Positions 28,317 through 38,648 of a DNA stretch of 64,000 bases are shown one piece after another. The notes under the pieces are model-generated. The model made no database searches. It worked only from the letters and a program-made list of their open reading frames with translations, and was not told the DNA's origin. The position numbers were made by a program, and so were the translations under genes. Origin of the DNA: DATARH01 sp035534855 (GTDB lineage: Bacteria > Pseudomonadota > Alphaproteobacteria > ATCC43930 > CGMCC-115725); contig DATLRD010000028.1 in NCBI GenBank assembly GCA_035534855.1, positions 15,503-79,502 of the forward strand, read 5' to 3'. Numbering within the stretch: the stretch's first letter is position 1; each line of letters begins with the position of its first letter.

Positions 28317-29492
28317 TCACTTCGCCCCGTCCATCATTTCGACAAACCGCCGGAACAGGTATTGCGCGTCCTGCGGGCCGGGGCTGGCCTCGGGGTGGTG
28401 CTGTACGGAAAACACCTTTTTGCCGGCGATCCGCAGCCCTTCGTTGCTGCGGTCGAACAGCGAGAGGTGGGTCGGCTCGATCCCCGGCGGCAAGGCGTCG
28501 AGGTCGACGACGAAGCCGTGGTTCTGGCTGGTGATCTCGACCCGGCCGGTGGCCTCGTCGCGCACCGGGTGGTTGGCGCCGCGATGGCCGCGCGCCATCT
28601 TCTTGGTCCGTGCGCCTAGCGTCAGCGCCAGCATCTGGTGGCCGAGGCAGATGCCGAAGATCGGCGTGCCCGCGGCGATCAGCTCGCGCAGCACCGGCAC
28701 CGCGTATTCGCCGGTGGCCGCCGGGTCACCCGGCCCGTTCGACAGAAACACGCCGTCGGGGCGGTGGCGCATGATGTCGTCGACCGAGGCGGTGGCCGGC
28801 ACCACGGTGACGCGGCAGCCCTCGCTCGCCAGCATACGCAGGATATTGCGCTTCATGCCGTAATCGACCGCGACGACGTGACAGCGCGGCGCCTCCTGCC
28901 GGCCATAGCCCGCACCGTGCCGCCACACGGTCTCGTCCCACTCGTAGCTCTGCGTGCAGCTGACCTCGCGGGCGAGGTCCATGCCTTCGAGCCCGGGCCA
29001 GGCGCACGCCTCGTCGCGCATCGCGCCGATGTCGAGGCAGCAATCCGGCGCATAGGCGATGACGCCGCTGGGCGCGCCGCGGTCGCGGATGAGGCGGGTC
29101 AGCCGCCGGGTGTCGACGCCGCACAGCCCGGTGAGGCCGCGCGCCTTGAGCCAGAAATCGAGCGACTGGTCCGAACGGTAGTTGGCCGGCTCGGTGATCC
29201 GCTCGCGGATTACCAGGCCGCGCGCCGGCGGGTTGATCGTCTCGATATCCTCGGCATTGGTGCCGACATTGCCGATATGCGGAAAGGTGAAGGTGATGAT
29301 CTGCCCGGCATAGCTCGGGTCGGTCAGGATTTCCTGGTAGCCGGTGATCGAGGTGTTGAAACACACCTCGCCGACCGCACGGCCCGGGGCGCCGATCCCG
29401 TGGCCCCAAAACACCGTCCCGTCGGCAAGCACGAGGGCCGCGTTGCAGTCGGGCGGTCGCGGCGTCGGCGAAGCCGCGTTGGGGTCGGTCAT
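28317..29492 (-). CDS. carA: Carbamoyl-phosphate synthase small subunit
   Basis: CarA is the glutaminase subunit that feeds ammonia to CarB. The 391-residue product has the N-terminal CarA domain (ALVLADGTVFWGHGIG, VCFNTSITGYQEILTDPSYAGQ) and the class I amidotransferase domain with the Cys nucleophile in FGICLGHQML, the SNGPGDP loop and the His/Glu in SVQHHPEASPGP. The start at 29492 (MTDPNAAS) is preferred over 29534, whose extra residues are not family-like. carB lies downstream on the same strand but ~700 bases away because of the inserted cassette. Confidence 0.96.
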   Translation of the reverse strand: MTDPNAASPTPRPPDCNAALVLADGTVFWGHGIGAPGRAVGEVCFNTSITGYQEILTDPSYAGQIITFTFPHIGNVGTNAEDIETINPPARGLVIRERITEPANYRSDQSLDFWLKARGLTGLCGVDTRRLTRLIRDRGAPSGVIAYAPDCCLDIGAMRDEACAWPGLEGMDLAREVSCTQSYEWDETVWRHGAGYGRQEAPRCHVVAVDYGMKRNILRMLASEGCRVTVVPATASVDDIMRHRPDGVFLSNGPGDPAATGEYAVPVLRELIAAGTPIFGICLGHQMLALTLGARTKKMARGHRGANHPVRDEATGRVEITSQNHGFVVDLDALPPGIEPTHLSLFDRSNEGLRIAGKKVFSVQHHPEASPGPQDAQYLFRRFVEMMDGAK

Positions 29493-29592
29493 CGTAAGCA
29501 AATCCTGGCGGCGCGAACCGGGCCGCGGGAACATGCGGCATCACAGCCGGGAGCGCAAGTGCTGCGCCGCAACATTAGCGCCTCGGCATTTA

Positions 29593-29621
29593 TTGTCAAC
29601 TGTGTTACTATCGATCATATC
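29593..29621 (+). promoter_or_regulatory. Possible sigma-70-type promoter for the yqeY-dnaG-rpoD series
   Basis: TTGTCA, a 17-base spacer and CATATC occur in an AT-rich stretch unlike its GC-rich surroundings, between the divergent carA and GatB/YqeY genes. The match to consensus is partial. Confidence 0.3.
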
Positions 29622-29696
29622 GAATTTTCAATAACTTATGGCGGCAGTGGTGCGATGGGCGCGGCCCCGTCCGGAATTGCCGGTGAGGAGCGGGAG

Positions 29697-30152
29697 ATGT
29701 TGCGCGAGGCCTTTGCCGATCGGCTCAAAACCGCGATGCGGGCGCGCGATCAGCGCACGACCTCGACCGTCCGCCTGATCCTTGCGGCGCTGAAGGATCG
29801 CGACATCGCGCAGCGCAGCACCGCCAGCCCCGAGCCGCTCGGCGACCCCGATATCCTTCGCCTGCTGCAGGCCATGATCAAGCAGCGGCGCGAATCGGCG
29901 GCGCTCTACGAGCAGGGCAAGCGGCCCGAGCTGGCGGCGCAGGAGCGCGAGGAGATCGCGGTCATCGAATCGTTCCTGCCGGAGCAGATGGGCGAGGCAG
30001 AGACCGAGGCCGCGGTGCAGGCGGTCATCGCCGAGACCGGCGCCGCCGGGATGAAGGACATGGGTAAGGTCATGGCGGCGCTGCGCGAGCGCCATTCCGG
30101 CACGATCGACCTCGCCCGTGCCGGCGGCGTGGTCAAGCGGCTGCTGGGGTAG
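29697..30152 (+). CDS. GatB/YqeY domain-containing protein
   Basis: The 151-residue product matches the YqeY family throughout: LREAFADRLKTAMRARDQRTTSTVRLILAALKD at the start, DILRLLQAMIKQRRESAALYEQGKRPELAAQEREEI in the middle, and GMKDMGKVMAALRERHSGTIDLARAGGVVKRLL at the end. YqeY resembles the tail of GatB and may bind tRNA, but its function is not settled. ATG 29697 follows GAGGAGCGGG; an ATG at 29655 is possible. It precedes dnaG and rpoD in an order common in Alphaproteobacteria. Confidence 0.9.
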   Translation: MLREAFADRLKTAMRARDQRTTSTVRLILAALKDRDIAQRSTASPEPLGDPDILRLLQAMIKQRRESAALYEQGKRPELAAQEREEIAVIESFLPEQMGEAETEAAVQAVIAETGAAGMKDMGKVMAALRERHSGTIDLARAGGVVKRLLG

Positions 30153-30179
30153 GGCGGCGTATCCGGCGGCGTTTACCCT

Positions 30180-30206
30180 GCCCCCTCCCGCAATGAGGGC
30201 GAGGGG
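30180..30206. repeat. CCCTCCC-type hairpin repeat before dnaG
   Basis: CCCCTCCCGCAATGAGGGCGAGGGG forms an imperfect hairpin in the 71-base spacer between the YqeY gene and dnaG. It is related to the hairpins after rpoD and in the E2 gene. Confidence 0.5.
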
Positions 30207-30223
30207 TGTAGAACCGTCATGCG

Positions 30224-32077
30224 ATGGCTTTTCCCCCGGGGTTTCTCGACGAACTGCGCAGCCGGATTTCGCTGGCCGAACTGATCGGCCGGCGGGTCAG
30301 GCTGACCCGGCGCGGGCGCGAATATGTCGGGCTCTGCCCGTTCCATAACGAGAAGACGCCGTCGTTCTGCGTCGTCGAGGACAAGGGCTTCTTCCACTGC
30401 TTTGGCTGCGGTGCGCATGGCGACGCGATCGGCTATGCGATGCGCGCCGACAATGTCGATTTCGTCGAGGCGATCGAGCGGCTGGCCGGGCTCGCCGGGC
30501 TCGCGGTGCCGCAATCGACGCCACAGGAGCGCGAACGGGCGCAGCGGCAGAAGACGCTGTTCGAAGCGCTGGAGGCCGCCGCCGGGTTTTTCGAGCAGCG
30601 GCTATGGTCGCCGCTCGGCCGCGCCGCGCTCGATTACCTCCATGCGCGCGGCCTCGACGACGACACGATCCGCCGCTTCCGGCTCGGTTGGGCGCCGGGC
30701 TATCAACCGGGCTATCAAGAAGGTGGGGACCGGCAGAGCCTGCGCCGCGCGCTCGGCGGCGAATATCCCGAGCCGCTGCTCATGGAAGCCGGGCTGATCC
30801 GCGTCTCGGACCGTGGCGGCAGCCCGTATGATTATTTCGGCAACCGGGTGATCTTTCCGATCGGCGACCGGCGCGGACGGCCGATCGCATTCGGCGCCCG
30901 CACCATTGGCACCGACCAGCCGAAATACCTCAATTCGCCCGACACGCCGCTGTTCGACAAAGGCCGCACGCTCTACGGCCTCGCGTTCGCGCAGGCCCAT
31001 GTCGGGCGCGACGGCGATTTCCGCGGGCACGGCGTGATCGTCACCGAAGGCTATATGGACGTCATCGCGCTGCACCGCGCCGGCTTCGAGACCGCGGTAG
31101 CGCCGCTCGGCACCGCGCTGACCGAAACCCAGCTTCAGGAATTGTGGCGCCTGTCGCCCGAGCCGGTGCTGTGCTTCGACGGAGACAGCGCCGGCCAGCG
31201 CGCCGCGCGGAGGGTGCTCGACCGCGCGTTGCCGCTGCTCAAGCCCGGGCGCAGCCTGCGCTTTGCAAAGCTGGACGCGGGCGAAGACCCGGACTCGCTG
31301 ATCCGCGCCCGCGGTGCGGCGGCGTTTGCCGCGGTGCTGAACGCCGCGTCGCCGCTCGCCGACATGCTGTGGCAGGCCGAACTGGGCGTCCGCCCGGCCG
31401 ACACGCCCGAGCGGCGCGCCGACCTCAAGGCACGGCTCGAACACCGCGCCCGCGAAATCGCCGATGCCGACGTGCAGCGCGAATACCGCCGCGCGCTGAT
31501 CCACCGCTATTACGCGCTGACCCAGAGCAGCCGCCCGCTGCGCCGCGGCGGCGGGGCAGCACTGCACGGCGCGCCGGCGCGGCCGGATTTTCTTCACGAT
31601 TTCGCGCCGCCACCACTGCCCGGCCGGCGCAACGGCGAAGTATTGTTGGGCACGCTGATCTGCCATCCGCAACTGATCCACGAGTGGGTCGAGGAGATCG
31701 CCGAGATCGAGATAGGCGAACCCGAGCTTGACAGGCTGCGGGCCAAGATTTTAGAGGTCGCTGAGTCATTTGCGGGGCTTGACGCCGAGCGCTTTCAGCA
31801 ACACCTAGGCTCTTGCGGGTTTGCCGACACAATCGGCCACCTGACCAGAACCATGGCGGCGCATGCGGGCTTCGCAGCCGGCGGAGGAGACGATCCTGAC
31901 GTGATCAGGCTTGGCCTACAGGAGACCCTTCGCCTGTTGCGCGAGCAGAGCGCCGGCGACCTCGAGGCAGCGGTGCGCGCCTTCGACGCGGACCCGTCGG
32001 TGGAAAACGAGCGGCGGCTGCTGGCGCTCAAGGAGCGCGAGGCGCAGGACGGCCCGGTCGGAGGGATCGGTTGGTAG
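30224..32077 (+). CDS. dnaG: DNA primase
   Basis: DnaG makes RNA primers for replication. The 617-residue product has the N-terminal CHC2 zinc finger (CPFHNEKTPSFCV, then FHCFGCGAHGDAIG), the catalytic TOPRIM core (VTEGYMDVIALH and FDGDSAGQRAARR) and a C-terminal helical DnaB-interaction region (TLICHPQLIHEWVEEIAEIEI onward). Size and order match bacterial primases. The start ATG 30224 gives the usual MAFPPGFLDELRSRISL start. Bases 31700-31900 use somewhat different codons from the rest, in the poorly conserved C-terminal part. Confidence 0.96.
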   Translation: MAFPPGFLDELRSRISLAELIGRRVRLTRRGREYVGLCPFHNEKTPSFCVVEDKGFFHCFGCGAHGDAIGYAMRADNVDFVEAIERLAGLAGLAVPQSTPQERERAQRQKTLFEALEAAAGFFEQRLWSPLGRAALDYLHARGLDDDTIRRFRLGWAPGYQPGYQEGGDRQSLRRALGGEYPEPLLMEAGLIRVSDRGGSPYDYFGNRVIFPIGDRRGRPIAFGARTIGTDQPKYLNSPDTPLFDKGRTLYGLAFAQAHVGRDGDFRGHGVIVTEGYMDVIALHRAGFETAVAPLGTALTETQLQELWRLSPEPVLCFDGDSAGQRAARRVLDRALPLLKPGRSLRFAKLDAGEDPDSLIRARGAAAFAAVLNAASPLADMLWQAELGVRPADTPERRADLKARLEHRAREIADADVQREYRRALIHRYYALTQSSRPLRRGGGAALHGAPARPDFLHDFAPPPLPGRRNGEVLLGTLICHPQLIHEWVEEIAEIEIGEPELDRLRAKILEVAESFAGLDAERFQQHLGSCGFADTIGHLTRTMAAHAGFAAGGGDDPDVIRLGLQETLRLLREQSAGDLEAAVRAFDADPSVENERRLLALKEREAQDGPVGGIGW

Positions 32078-32171
32078 ATCCCGGTCGTGCCGCGATTAAG
32101 AATATCGACATTAGGGTAGGGCGACCTTACGTCCCCCCTGCGGGTGGATTCATTCATCTAAGGATGGCGGC

Positions 32172-34145
<1,974 letters not shown>

Positions 34146-34173
34146 CCCTCGCCCGGTTCGCCCCGCTCTGCCA

Positions 34174-34198
34174 CCCTCTCCCGCTTTGAGGGAGAGGG
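34174..34198. repeat. CCCTCTCCC hairpin after rpoD
   Basis: CCCTCTCCC and GGGAGAGGG form a perfect 9-bp stem around GCTTTGA, 28 bases after the rpoD stop. There is no T tract, so it is more likely a REP-type repeat or mRNA 3' stabiliser than an intrinsic terminator. Confidence 0.8.
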
Positions 34199-34204
34199 AA
34201 GGGG

Positions 34205-34224
34205 CCCATCCCGTCAGGGATGGG
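34205..34224. repeat. Second hairpin after rpoD
   Basis: CCCATCCC-GTCA-GGGATGGG is a perfect 8-bp stem directly after the first hairpin; the two probably form one composite element between rpoD and the tRNA gene. Confidence 0.8.
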
Positions 34225-34275
34225 AAGGGTGAGGGGCGACAGCGCCGCCGGTCTTGCCCTATTCTGTCACCCCGC

Positions 34276-34352
34276 GGGCCCGTAGTTCAGTTGGTCAGAA
34301 CGCGCCGCTCATAACGGTGTTGTCGCAGGTTCGAGTCCTGCCGGGCCTACCA
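34276..34352 (+). tRNA. tRNA with CAT anticodon, probably tRNA-Ile2 (k2CAU)
   Basis: The 77-base gene folds as a full cloverleaf with encoded CCA: acceptor GGGCCCG/CGGGCCT, D arm GTTC..GAAC, anticodon arm CGCCG-CTCATAA-CGGTG and T arm GCAGG-TTCGAGT-CCTGC. The CAT anticodon leaves elongator Met or lysidine-modified Ile. The pairs C4-G69 and C5-G68, which TilS is known to read in E. coli tRNA-Ile2, are present, which favours Ile2. The gene stands at the border of the lower-GC segment that follows. Confidence 0.85.
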
Positions 34353-34560
34353 ACCGCTAACTTGAGCGAGAGATCTCGAGGCCACTGTCGCATTGCCGTG
34401 CCATCTCGAATTCCTCGCTTGAGGTTCACAGGAGATCATTGGCGTCGGGCATCGCGGTCGCATAGGAGTAGGCGACCCGCTTGTCGAAACGCGCGAGCAT
34501 CGCCTCGATAAAGCGACCACGGCAAATCGCATAGACCTCGCTCGACATATTCTGGTTATC

Positions 34561-34761
34561 GGGCTTCATATCCACAAGACGGCGGACCATCTCGCCGCCC
34601 TGATCGAGCGCTACGGCAAGGTCGCCAACGTCGTCCGGGCGGCTATCGATGATGTTCCCGATGCCGGCGCCGCCGATACGGCGGATCTGTTCACAGCTTA
34701 TTCGCGCGATCTCGATAAAGCGCTGTGGTTCCTCGAAGCTCATGCTCAGGAGCGCGAGTGA
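34561..34761 (+). pseudogene. dps: C-terminal fragment of a Dps (DNA-binding ferritin-like) gene
   Basis: The frame ending at the TGA at 34759 reads IHKTADHLAALIERYGKVAN, then DTADLFTAYSRDLDKALWF. This aligns by memory with the last ~60 residues of E. coli-type Dps (IHNVQDHLKELADRY..DTADILTAASRDLDKFLWF). The N-terminal two thirds, with the ferroxidase residues, is missing: the frame upstream runs on without similarity. It is a remnant, probably left by insertion or deletion at the edge of an acquired segment. Confidence 0.7.
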
Positions 34762-34824
34762 AACTTCACGGATCGCCGGGTGTTTGTTCGTCAGATGCCA
34801 TTGTGGGGCCTACACGAAGGGGCC

Positions 34825-34854
34825 GAATCCTGGCTACTGGAATCCTGGCTACTG
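34825..34854. repeat. 15-bp tandem duplication
   Basis: GAATCCTGGCTACTG occurs twice head to tail, exactly, ~65 bases before the start codon of the MetE-like gene. Confidence 0.95.
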
Positions 34855-34918
34855 CTTAAAAAATGGGCGCAAAGTTCGTCATTCGGAAACGTGCCGCCGA
34901 ACAGGGGACGGAAAACGG

Positions 34919-35977
34919 ATGCGCCAATATCCGAAATATACGACCACCGTGATCGGCGCTTACAGCGTCCCACGATGGTATGAGCCGCTGGATCGCCTCG
35001 TCACGATGGGGCAGCTACATCCTGATGATATGACAGACGCGCAATGTCGGGTCATGCAGGCGGCGATCGTCGAGCAGGAAGCGGCTGGAATTGACGTAAT
35101 CACGGGGGGCGAAACACATCGCCGGACCCATAATCGCAACTCACCACCCAATGCGATGCTCAATCATTTCTGGAAAAAGATACCCGCATTTCATGGAGAT
35201 ACCCGACCGAAGCGGATCACCAGCTACGATCCAAATGTCACGCACCCGGCAGCTATTTGCCAGGGACCAATAACTGACTCGATTGATCTTGGCCTGGTTG
35301 ATGAGTTCAAAGAGGTATCGGCGGTGGCGCACCGACCCGTCAAGATCACAATGACGGGGCCGCATTTTCTCACCGCCGTCGCCTTCGACGAGCACTACAA
35401 CGACCCGACGCGGATGATGTTCGATGTAGCGAAGCTATTGCGGAATAACTTTAAGCGGTTGGTCGAAGCGGGCTGCAAGCACATCCAGATCGACGAGCCG
35501 TATCTGACCCCGCCGAGCGATGAAGAAGTGCGGAATGCGGTCGAGGCGATCAATCTGGCGATCGAAGATCTCCCCGCCGATGTTCATGTATCGGTTCATG
35601 TCTGTCAGGGCAACTACGCGGTAGGCCCCCACTATGATGGGCAGATCGGACACCGCTATTTCGACAGCGGTCGCTACAAGGCAGAACTGATCGCGAAGAT
35701 CGAATGCGCTTCCTTTCTGATCGAGCATGATCGGACAGACGCTTTCGAAGGGCTGCTCGGAAACCGGCAACTCGGCGTCGGCGCAGTCGATGTCCAGGCT
35801 CCCAATATCGAAACCGGCGCGCTGGTTGCCGAACGGATTGCCGCCCATCGCTGGCTTGCGCCCGAGCAGACCATCATTACCAGCACATGCGGGTTCAACC
35901 ATCTGCCCCGGCACATCGCCGTTGGCAAGATGCGCGCGATGAGCGAGGCGAAGGCCATCCTCAGTAACGGTTCTTAG
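34919..35977 (+). CDS. MetE C-domain-like methyltransferase (cobalamin-independent methionine synthase family)
   Basis: The 352-residue product matches the C-terminal, catalytic half of MetE only: MRQYPKYTTTVIGAYSVP start, GIDVITGGETHRRT, VKITMTGPHFLT, HIQIDEPYLTPPSDEEV, and the zinc ligands in HVSVHVCQGNY (His-x-Cys) and TSTCGFNHL (Cys). Such short forms use alternative methyl donors or act in methylated-compound breakdown rather than as full MetE. ATG 34919 follows GGGGACGG. Codon use is clearly less GC-biased than in the core genes. It lies eight bases before the histidine kinase gene. Confidence 0.85.
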   Translation: MRQYPKYTTTVIGAYSVPRWYEPLDRLVTMGQLHPDDMTDAQCRVMQAAIVEQEAAGIDVITGGETHRRTHNRNSPPNAMLNHFWKKIPAFHGDTRPKRITSYDPNVTHPAAICQGPITDSIDLGLVDEFKEVSAVAHRPVKITMTGPHFLTAVAFDEHYNDPTRMMFDVAKLLRNNFKRLVEAGCKHIQIDEPYLTPPSDEEVRNAVEAINLAIEDLPADVHVSVHVCQGNYAVGPHYDGQIGHRYFDSGRYKAELIAKIECASFLIEHDRTDAFEGLLGNRQLGVGAVDVQAPNIETGALVAERIAAHRWLAPEQTIITSTCGFNHLPRHIAVGKMRAMSEAKAILSNGS

Positions 35978-35985
35978 GGTGTCTC

Positions 35986-38016
35986 ATGAGCGATTATCGG
36001 GCGGAACGCGACGAGATCGCCCGCATACTGAGGGGGACCGAAGAACGGTTTCGGATTGCTCAGATCGCGGGTGGGATCGGATGGTTCGAGTGGGACCTGG
36101 TGACGAATACGTGGGAGTGGACGCCGCACCTTGCCGTCCTGTTTGGTTTCGATCCCGAAACCCCGAGACCGTCATTTGCCGACTGGCAACCCGCCATTTT
36201 TATTGATGACGTTCCGAAGCTGCGCGCGGCGGTCGAGCAGGCCGGCGCGACTGGCGGCTACTACGTCGAATTTCGTGTAACGCACCCTGACGGCACCAGC
36301 CATTGGATTGCCGGTAAAGGCGAGATCGCCAAGGATGAGACCGGTCGCCCGCAGCGCGTGGCAGGCGTGTATTTTGACATCAGCGAGCGGAAGGCGCTGG
36401 AAGCCCGGTTGCTGGCGCTCAACGAGGGGTTGGAAGCACGGGTCGCTGATCGCGCCCGGCGGCTTGCCGCAACCACGGCCCAATTAGAGGAATCCGAGCT
36501 TCGTTTCCGACATCTTATAGATGGGGTGACTGACTACGCGATCTTCATGCTCGATCCGACCGGCAATGTCGTCAGTTGGAATCCCGGAGCGGAGCGGATC
36601 AAGGGATACGCGTCAGAAGAAATTATCGGTCAGCACTTTTCCTATTTCTACACCGAGGATGACCGCCGGAAGGGCGTCCCGCAGACCGCGCTCGGGACGG
36701 CAGAACGGTCAGGAAAATACGAGGCGGAAGGCCGGCGCGTCCGCAAAGATGGCACCACCTTCATGGCGAACGTGGTCATCAACGCTATTCATGATCAACA
36801 GCATGGAAGATTGTTGGGATTCGTGAAGCTCACCCGCGATATCACTGAAAAAAAGGCAGTCGAAGATCAGCTTCGTCAAGCTCAAAAGATGGAAGCCATT
36901 GGACAACTGACCGGCGGGGTTGCCCATGATTTCAACAATCTGCTGACTGTCATCATGGGTAACCTGGAAAGTCTTGAGCGTCTGACGCCCCCCGGGCAAC
37001 CCACACACAGGCTTATTGCGGCAGCCCTCAGGGGTGCATCGCGGGCGGCAATATTGACCGACCGACTGCTCGTGTTTTCTCGGCGTCACCCACTCTCCCC
37101 AAAAGTGCTGTCCGTGAACAAGCTCGTGAGCGGCCTGTCCGATCTGCTGCGGCGGACAATCGGCGAGGCAATCTTGGTCGAAACCGTCCTGGCAGGTGGT
37201 CTGTGGTCTACGTTGGCCGACGCCAATCAGCTTGAAAACGCGCTCCTGAACCTCGCGGTCAACGCCCGTGACGCAATGCCCGATGGGGGCAAACTGACCA
37301 TCGAAACTGCTAATTCGCATCTCGACGAAGCCTATGCACGGATGAACGAGGAGGTTCAGCCCGGTCAATATGTCGGGGTCTTTGTCACCGATAGCGGCAT
37401 TGGAATGTCGCCCGAGACTGCCCTTCAGGCATTCGAGCCGTTCTTCACGACAAAAGAAATCGGCCAGGGGACAGGGTTGGGGCTGTCTCAAGTCTACGGC
37501 TTTATCAAGCAATCGGGTGGGCACGTAAGAATTTACAGCGAAGTCGGCGAGGGCACGACCGTAAAGCTATATCTGCCGCGCTATTACCCCACCGACGATA
37601 TTGCCGATGCGCGTTCAGAGACTTGCGAGGCTCCGCGCGGTCGCGGGGAATTGGTCCTCGTAGTCGAGGATGATCCAGACGTGCGCGACTACACAGTTGA
37701 GATGGTCAGCGGTCTTGGATACTCCGTGTTGAGCGCCGCGGATGGCGCAACCGCGCTACGGCTGTTGTATTCGAACCACGAGGTCAGCCTGCTCTTTACG
37801 GATGTCGGGCTTCCCGGCGGGATGAATGGTCGCCAACTCGCCGATCAAGCCCTGCGTCGGCAACCACGGCTTAAGGTCCTCTACACGACCGGCTATGCCC
37901 GAAACGCCATCGTCCATCAGGGGCGGCTCGATCCCGACATCGAGGTCATCTTCAAGCCATTCGGTTACTCCGACCTGGCAATAAAAATTCGTCGCGTATT
38001 AGATGACATAGAATAA
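35986..38016 (+). CDS. Hybrid sensor histidine kinase (PAS-PAS-HisKA-HATPase-REC)
   Basis: The 676-residue product has no membrane segment. PAS domain 1 is at ~20-135 (IGWFEWDLVTNTWEWTPH) with its PAC end VAGVYFDISERKALE. A short coiled coil (~136-165) leads to PAS domain 2 (~170-290, DYAIFMLDPTGNVVSWNPGA). The dimerisation helix has the phospho-acceptor His near 314 (GGVAHDFNNLLTVIMGN). The ATPase domain has LNLAVNARDAMPDGG and GTGLGLSQVYGF, and a C-terminal receiver has Asp606 in LFTDVGLPGG with VVEDDPDVRDY at its start. PAS kinases with this HDFNN box are of the HWE-like/phytochrome-related type. The signal is unknown; no partner regulator is adjacent. Confidence 0.9.
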   Translation: MSDYRAERDEIARILRGTEERFRIAQIAGGIGWFEWDLVTNTWEWTPHLAVLFGFDPETPRPSFADWQPAIFIDDVPKLRAAVEQAGATGGYYVEFRVTHPDGTSHWIAGKGEIAKDETGRPQRVAGVYFDISERKALEARLLALNEGLEARVADRARRLAATTAQLEESELRFRHLIDGVTDYAIFMLDPTGNVVSWNPGAERIKGYASEEIIGQHFSYFYTEDDRRKGVPQTALGTAERSGKYEAEGRRVRKDGTTFMANVVINAIHDQQHGRLLGFVKLTRDITEKKAVEDQLRQAQKMEAIGQLTGGVAHDFNNLLTVIMGNLESLERLTPPGQPTHRLIAAALRGASRAAILTDRLLVFSRRHPLSPKVLSVNKLVSGLSDLLRRTIGEAILVETVLAGGLWSTLADANQLENALLNLAVNARDAMPDGGKLTIETANSHLDEAYARMNEEVQPGQYVGVFVTDSGIGMSPETALQAFEPFFTTKEIGQGTGLGLSQVYGFIKQSGGHVRIYSEVGEGTTVKLYLPRYYPTDDIADARSETCEAPRGRGELVLVVEDDPDVRDYTVEMVSGLGYSVLSAADGATALRLLYSNHEVSLLFTDVGLPGGMNGRQLADQALRRQPRLKVLYTTGYARNAIVHQGRLDPDIEVIFKPFGYSDLAIKIRRVLDDIE

Positions 38017-38075
38017 TCAAAATTTCCAAATCGAATGGGTAAATAATAAAAATGATGTTCAACCAAAAAGTCGCG

Positions 38076-38100
38076 GAACGTAAATATACCTTCTGTGTTT
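38076..38100 (+). promoter_or_regulatory. EcfG-type general stress promoter candidate
   Basis: GGAAC, 16 bases, then TGTT closely match the alphaproteobacterial EcfG consensus GGAAC-N16/17-CGTT. The site is 56 bases before the start codon of a small hydrophilic protein of stress-protein type, within an AT-rich upstream region. Confidence 0.5.
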
Positions 38101-38155
38101 TCTGGATGGGCAACGATTGTTGTTCAATATGCCCTTACCCTACACAGGAGTAGTC

Positions 38156-38404
38156 ATGGAAAACCGTGATCAACGGCCTTTGTCTAACCCCAACCATGGG
38201 TCGATGGGCGAACACAAGGACCAGAACAAGAAACCGGGCGAAGGCTCGGGCCAGGAGCACGATCCCGCAAAGGGCCAAGGGGTTGCCGAAAAGAAACGGG
38301 ACCCATCCGGCCACGGTGTGGGCAGTGAGCACGACAAGGGCGGTCAGGGTCGCGACAAATCCTCGCCCGGTTCGCAGAACGATCGTCCCGGACAGCGCCA
38401 GTAG
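38156..38404 (+). CDS. Small hydrophilic low-complexity protein (stress-protein-like)
   Basis: The 82-residue product is almost only Gly, Lys, Asp, Gln, His, Ser and Pro (GEHKDQNKKPGEGSGQEHD, KGGQGRDKSSPGSQND), with no hydrophobic core. That composition is typical of disordered hydrophilins and KGG-type stress proteins, which protect cells during drying or osmotic stress. ATG 38156 follows ACAGGAG; the upstream in-frame ATG at 38117 has no such site. An EcfG-like promoter lies upstream and a strong terminator 40 bases downstream, so it is a single-gene unit. Confidence 0.7.
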   Translation: MENRDQRPLSNPNHGSMGEHKDQNKKPGEGSGQEHDPAKGQGVAEKKRDPSGHGVGSEHDKGGQGRDKSSPGSQNDRPGQRQ

Positions 38405-38444
38405 CGCGCGACCAAATACGAATGGCCCGACTTTGGGCTGCTGG

Positions 38445-38478
38445 TAGGCCCCGCCACACCCCGCGGGGCCTATTTTTT
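38445..38478 (+). terminator. Strong intrinsic terminator
   Basis: AGGCCCCGC and GCGGGGCCT form a perfect 9-bp stem around an 8-base loop, followed by A and seven T. It ends the small hydrophilic protein transcript and also marks the right end of the lower-GC segment. Confidence 0.9.
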
Positions 38479-38648
38479 TGCCTGATCGGTTCAGACCTGC
38501 CGGCGACTATGCCCCATCCGATAGGCTTCGCAAGCTCGCTTCGAACTTTCACCAATGACAATCGGGGAGCGCAATGCATCTCCCGCTCTGGGAAGGTCAA
38601 CGCTTTGGAATGCGGTGCGGGCATCCCATCGCCGCTTCCCGGGCGCGG

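Larger units (their letters stand above)
34353..34918. other. Gene-poor lower-GC interval after the tRNA
   Basis: This 566-base stretch between the tRNA and the MetE-like gene holds only a dps remnant (34561-34761) and a 15-bp tandem repeat (34825-34854). A 105-residue minus-strand frame (34426-34743) is the antisense of the dps remnant and not a credible gene. The base composition drops relative to the core block. Confidence 0.6.

Noticed and set aside
38441..38470. GGTAGGCCCC near the terminator as an attachment-site copy of the tRNA 3' end
   Set aside because: The match to the tRNA end is short, in inverse orientation and explained by the terminator stem.
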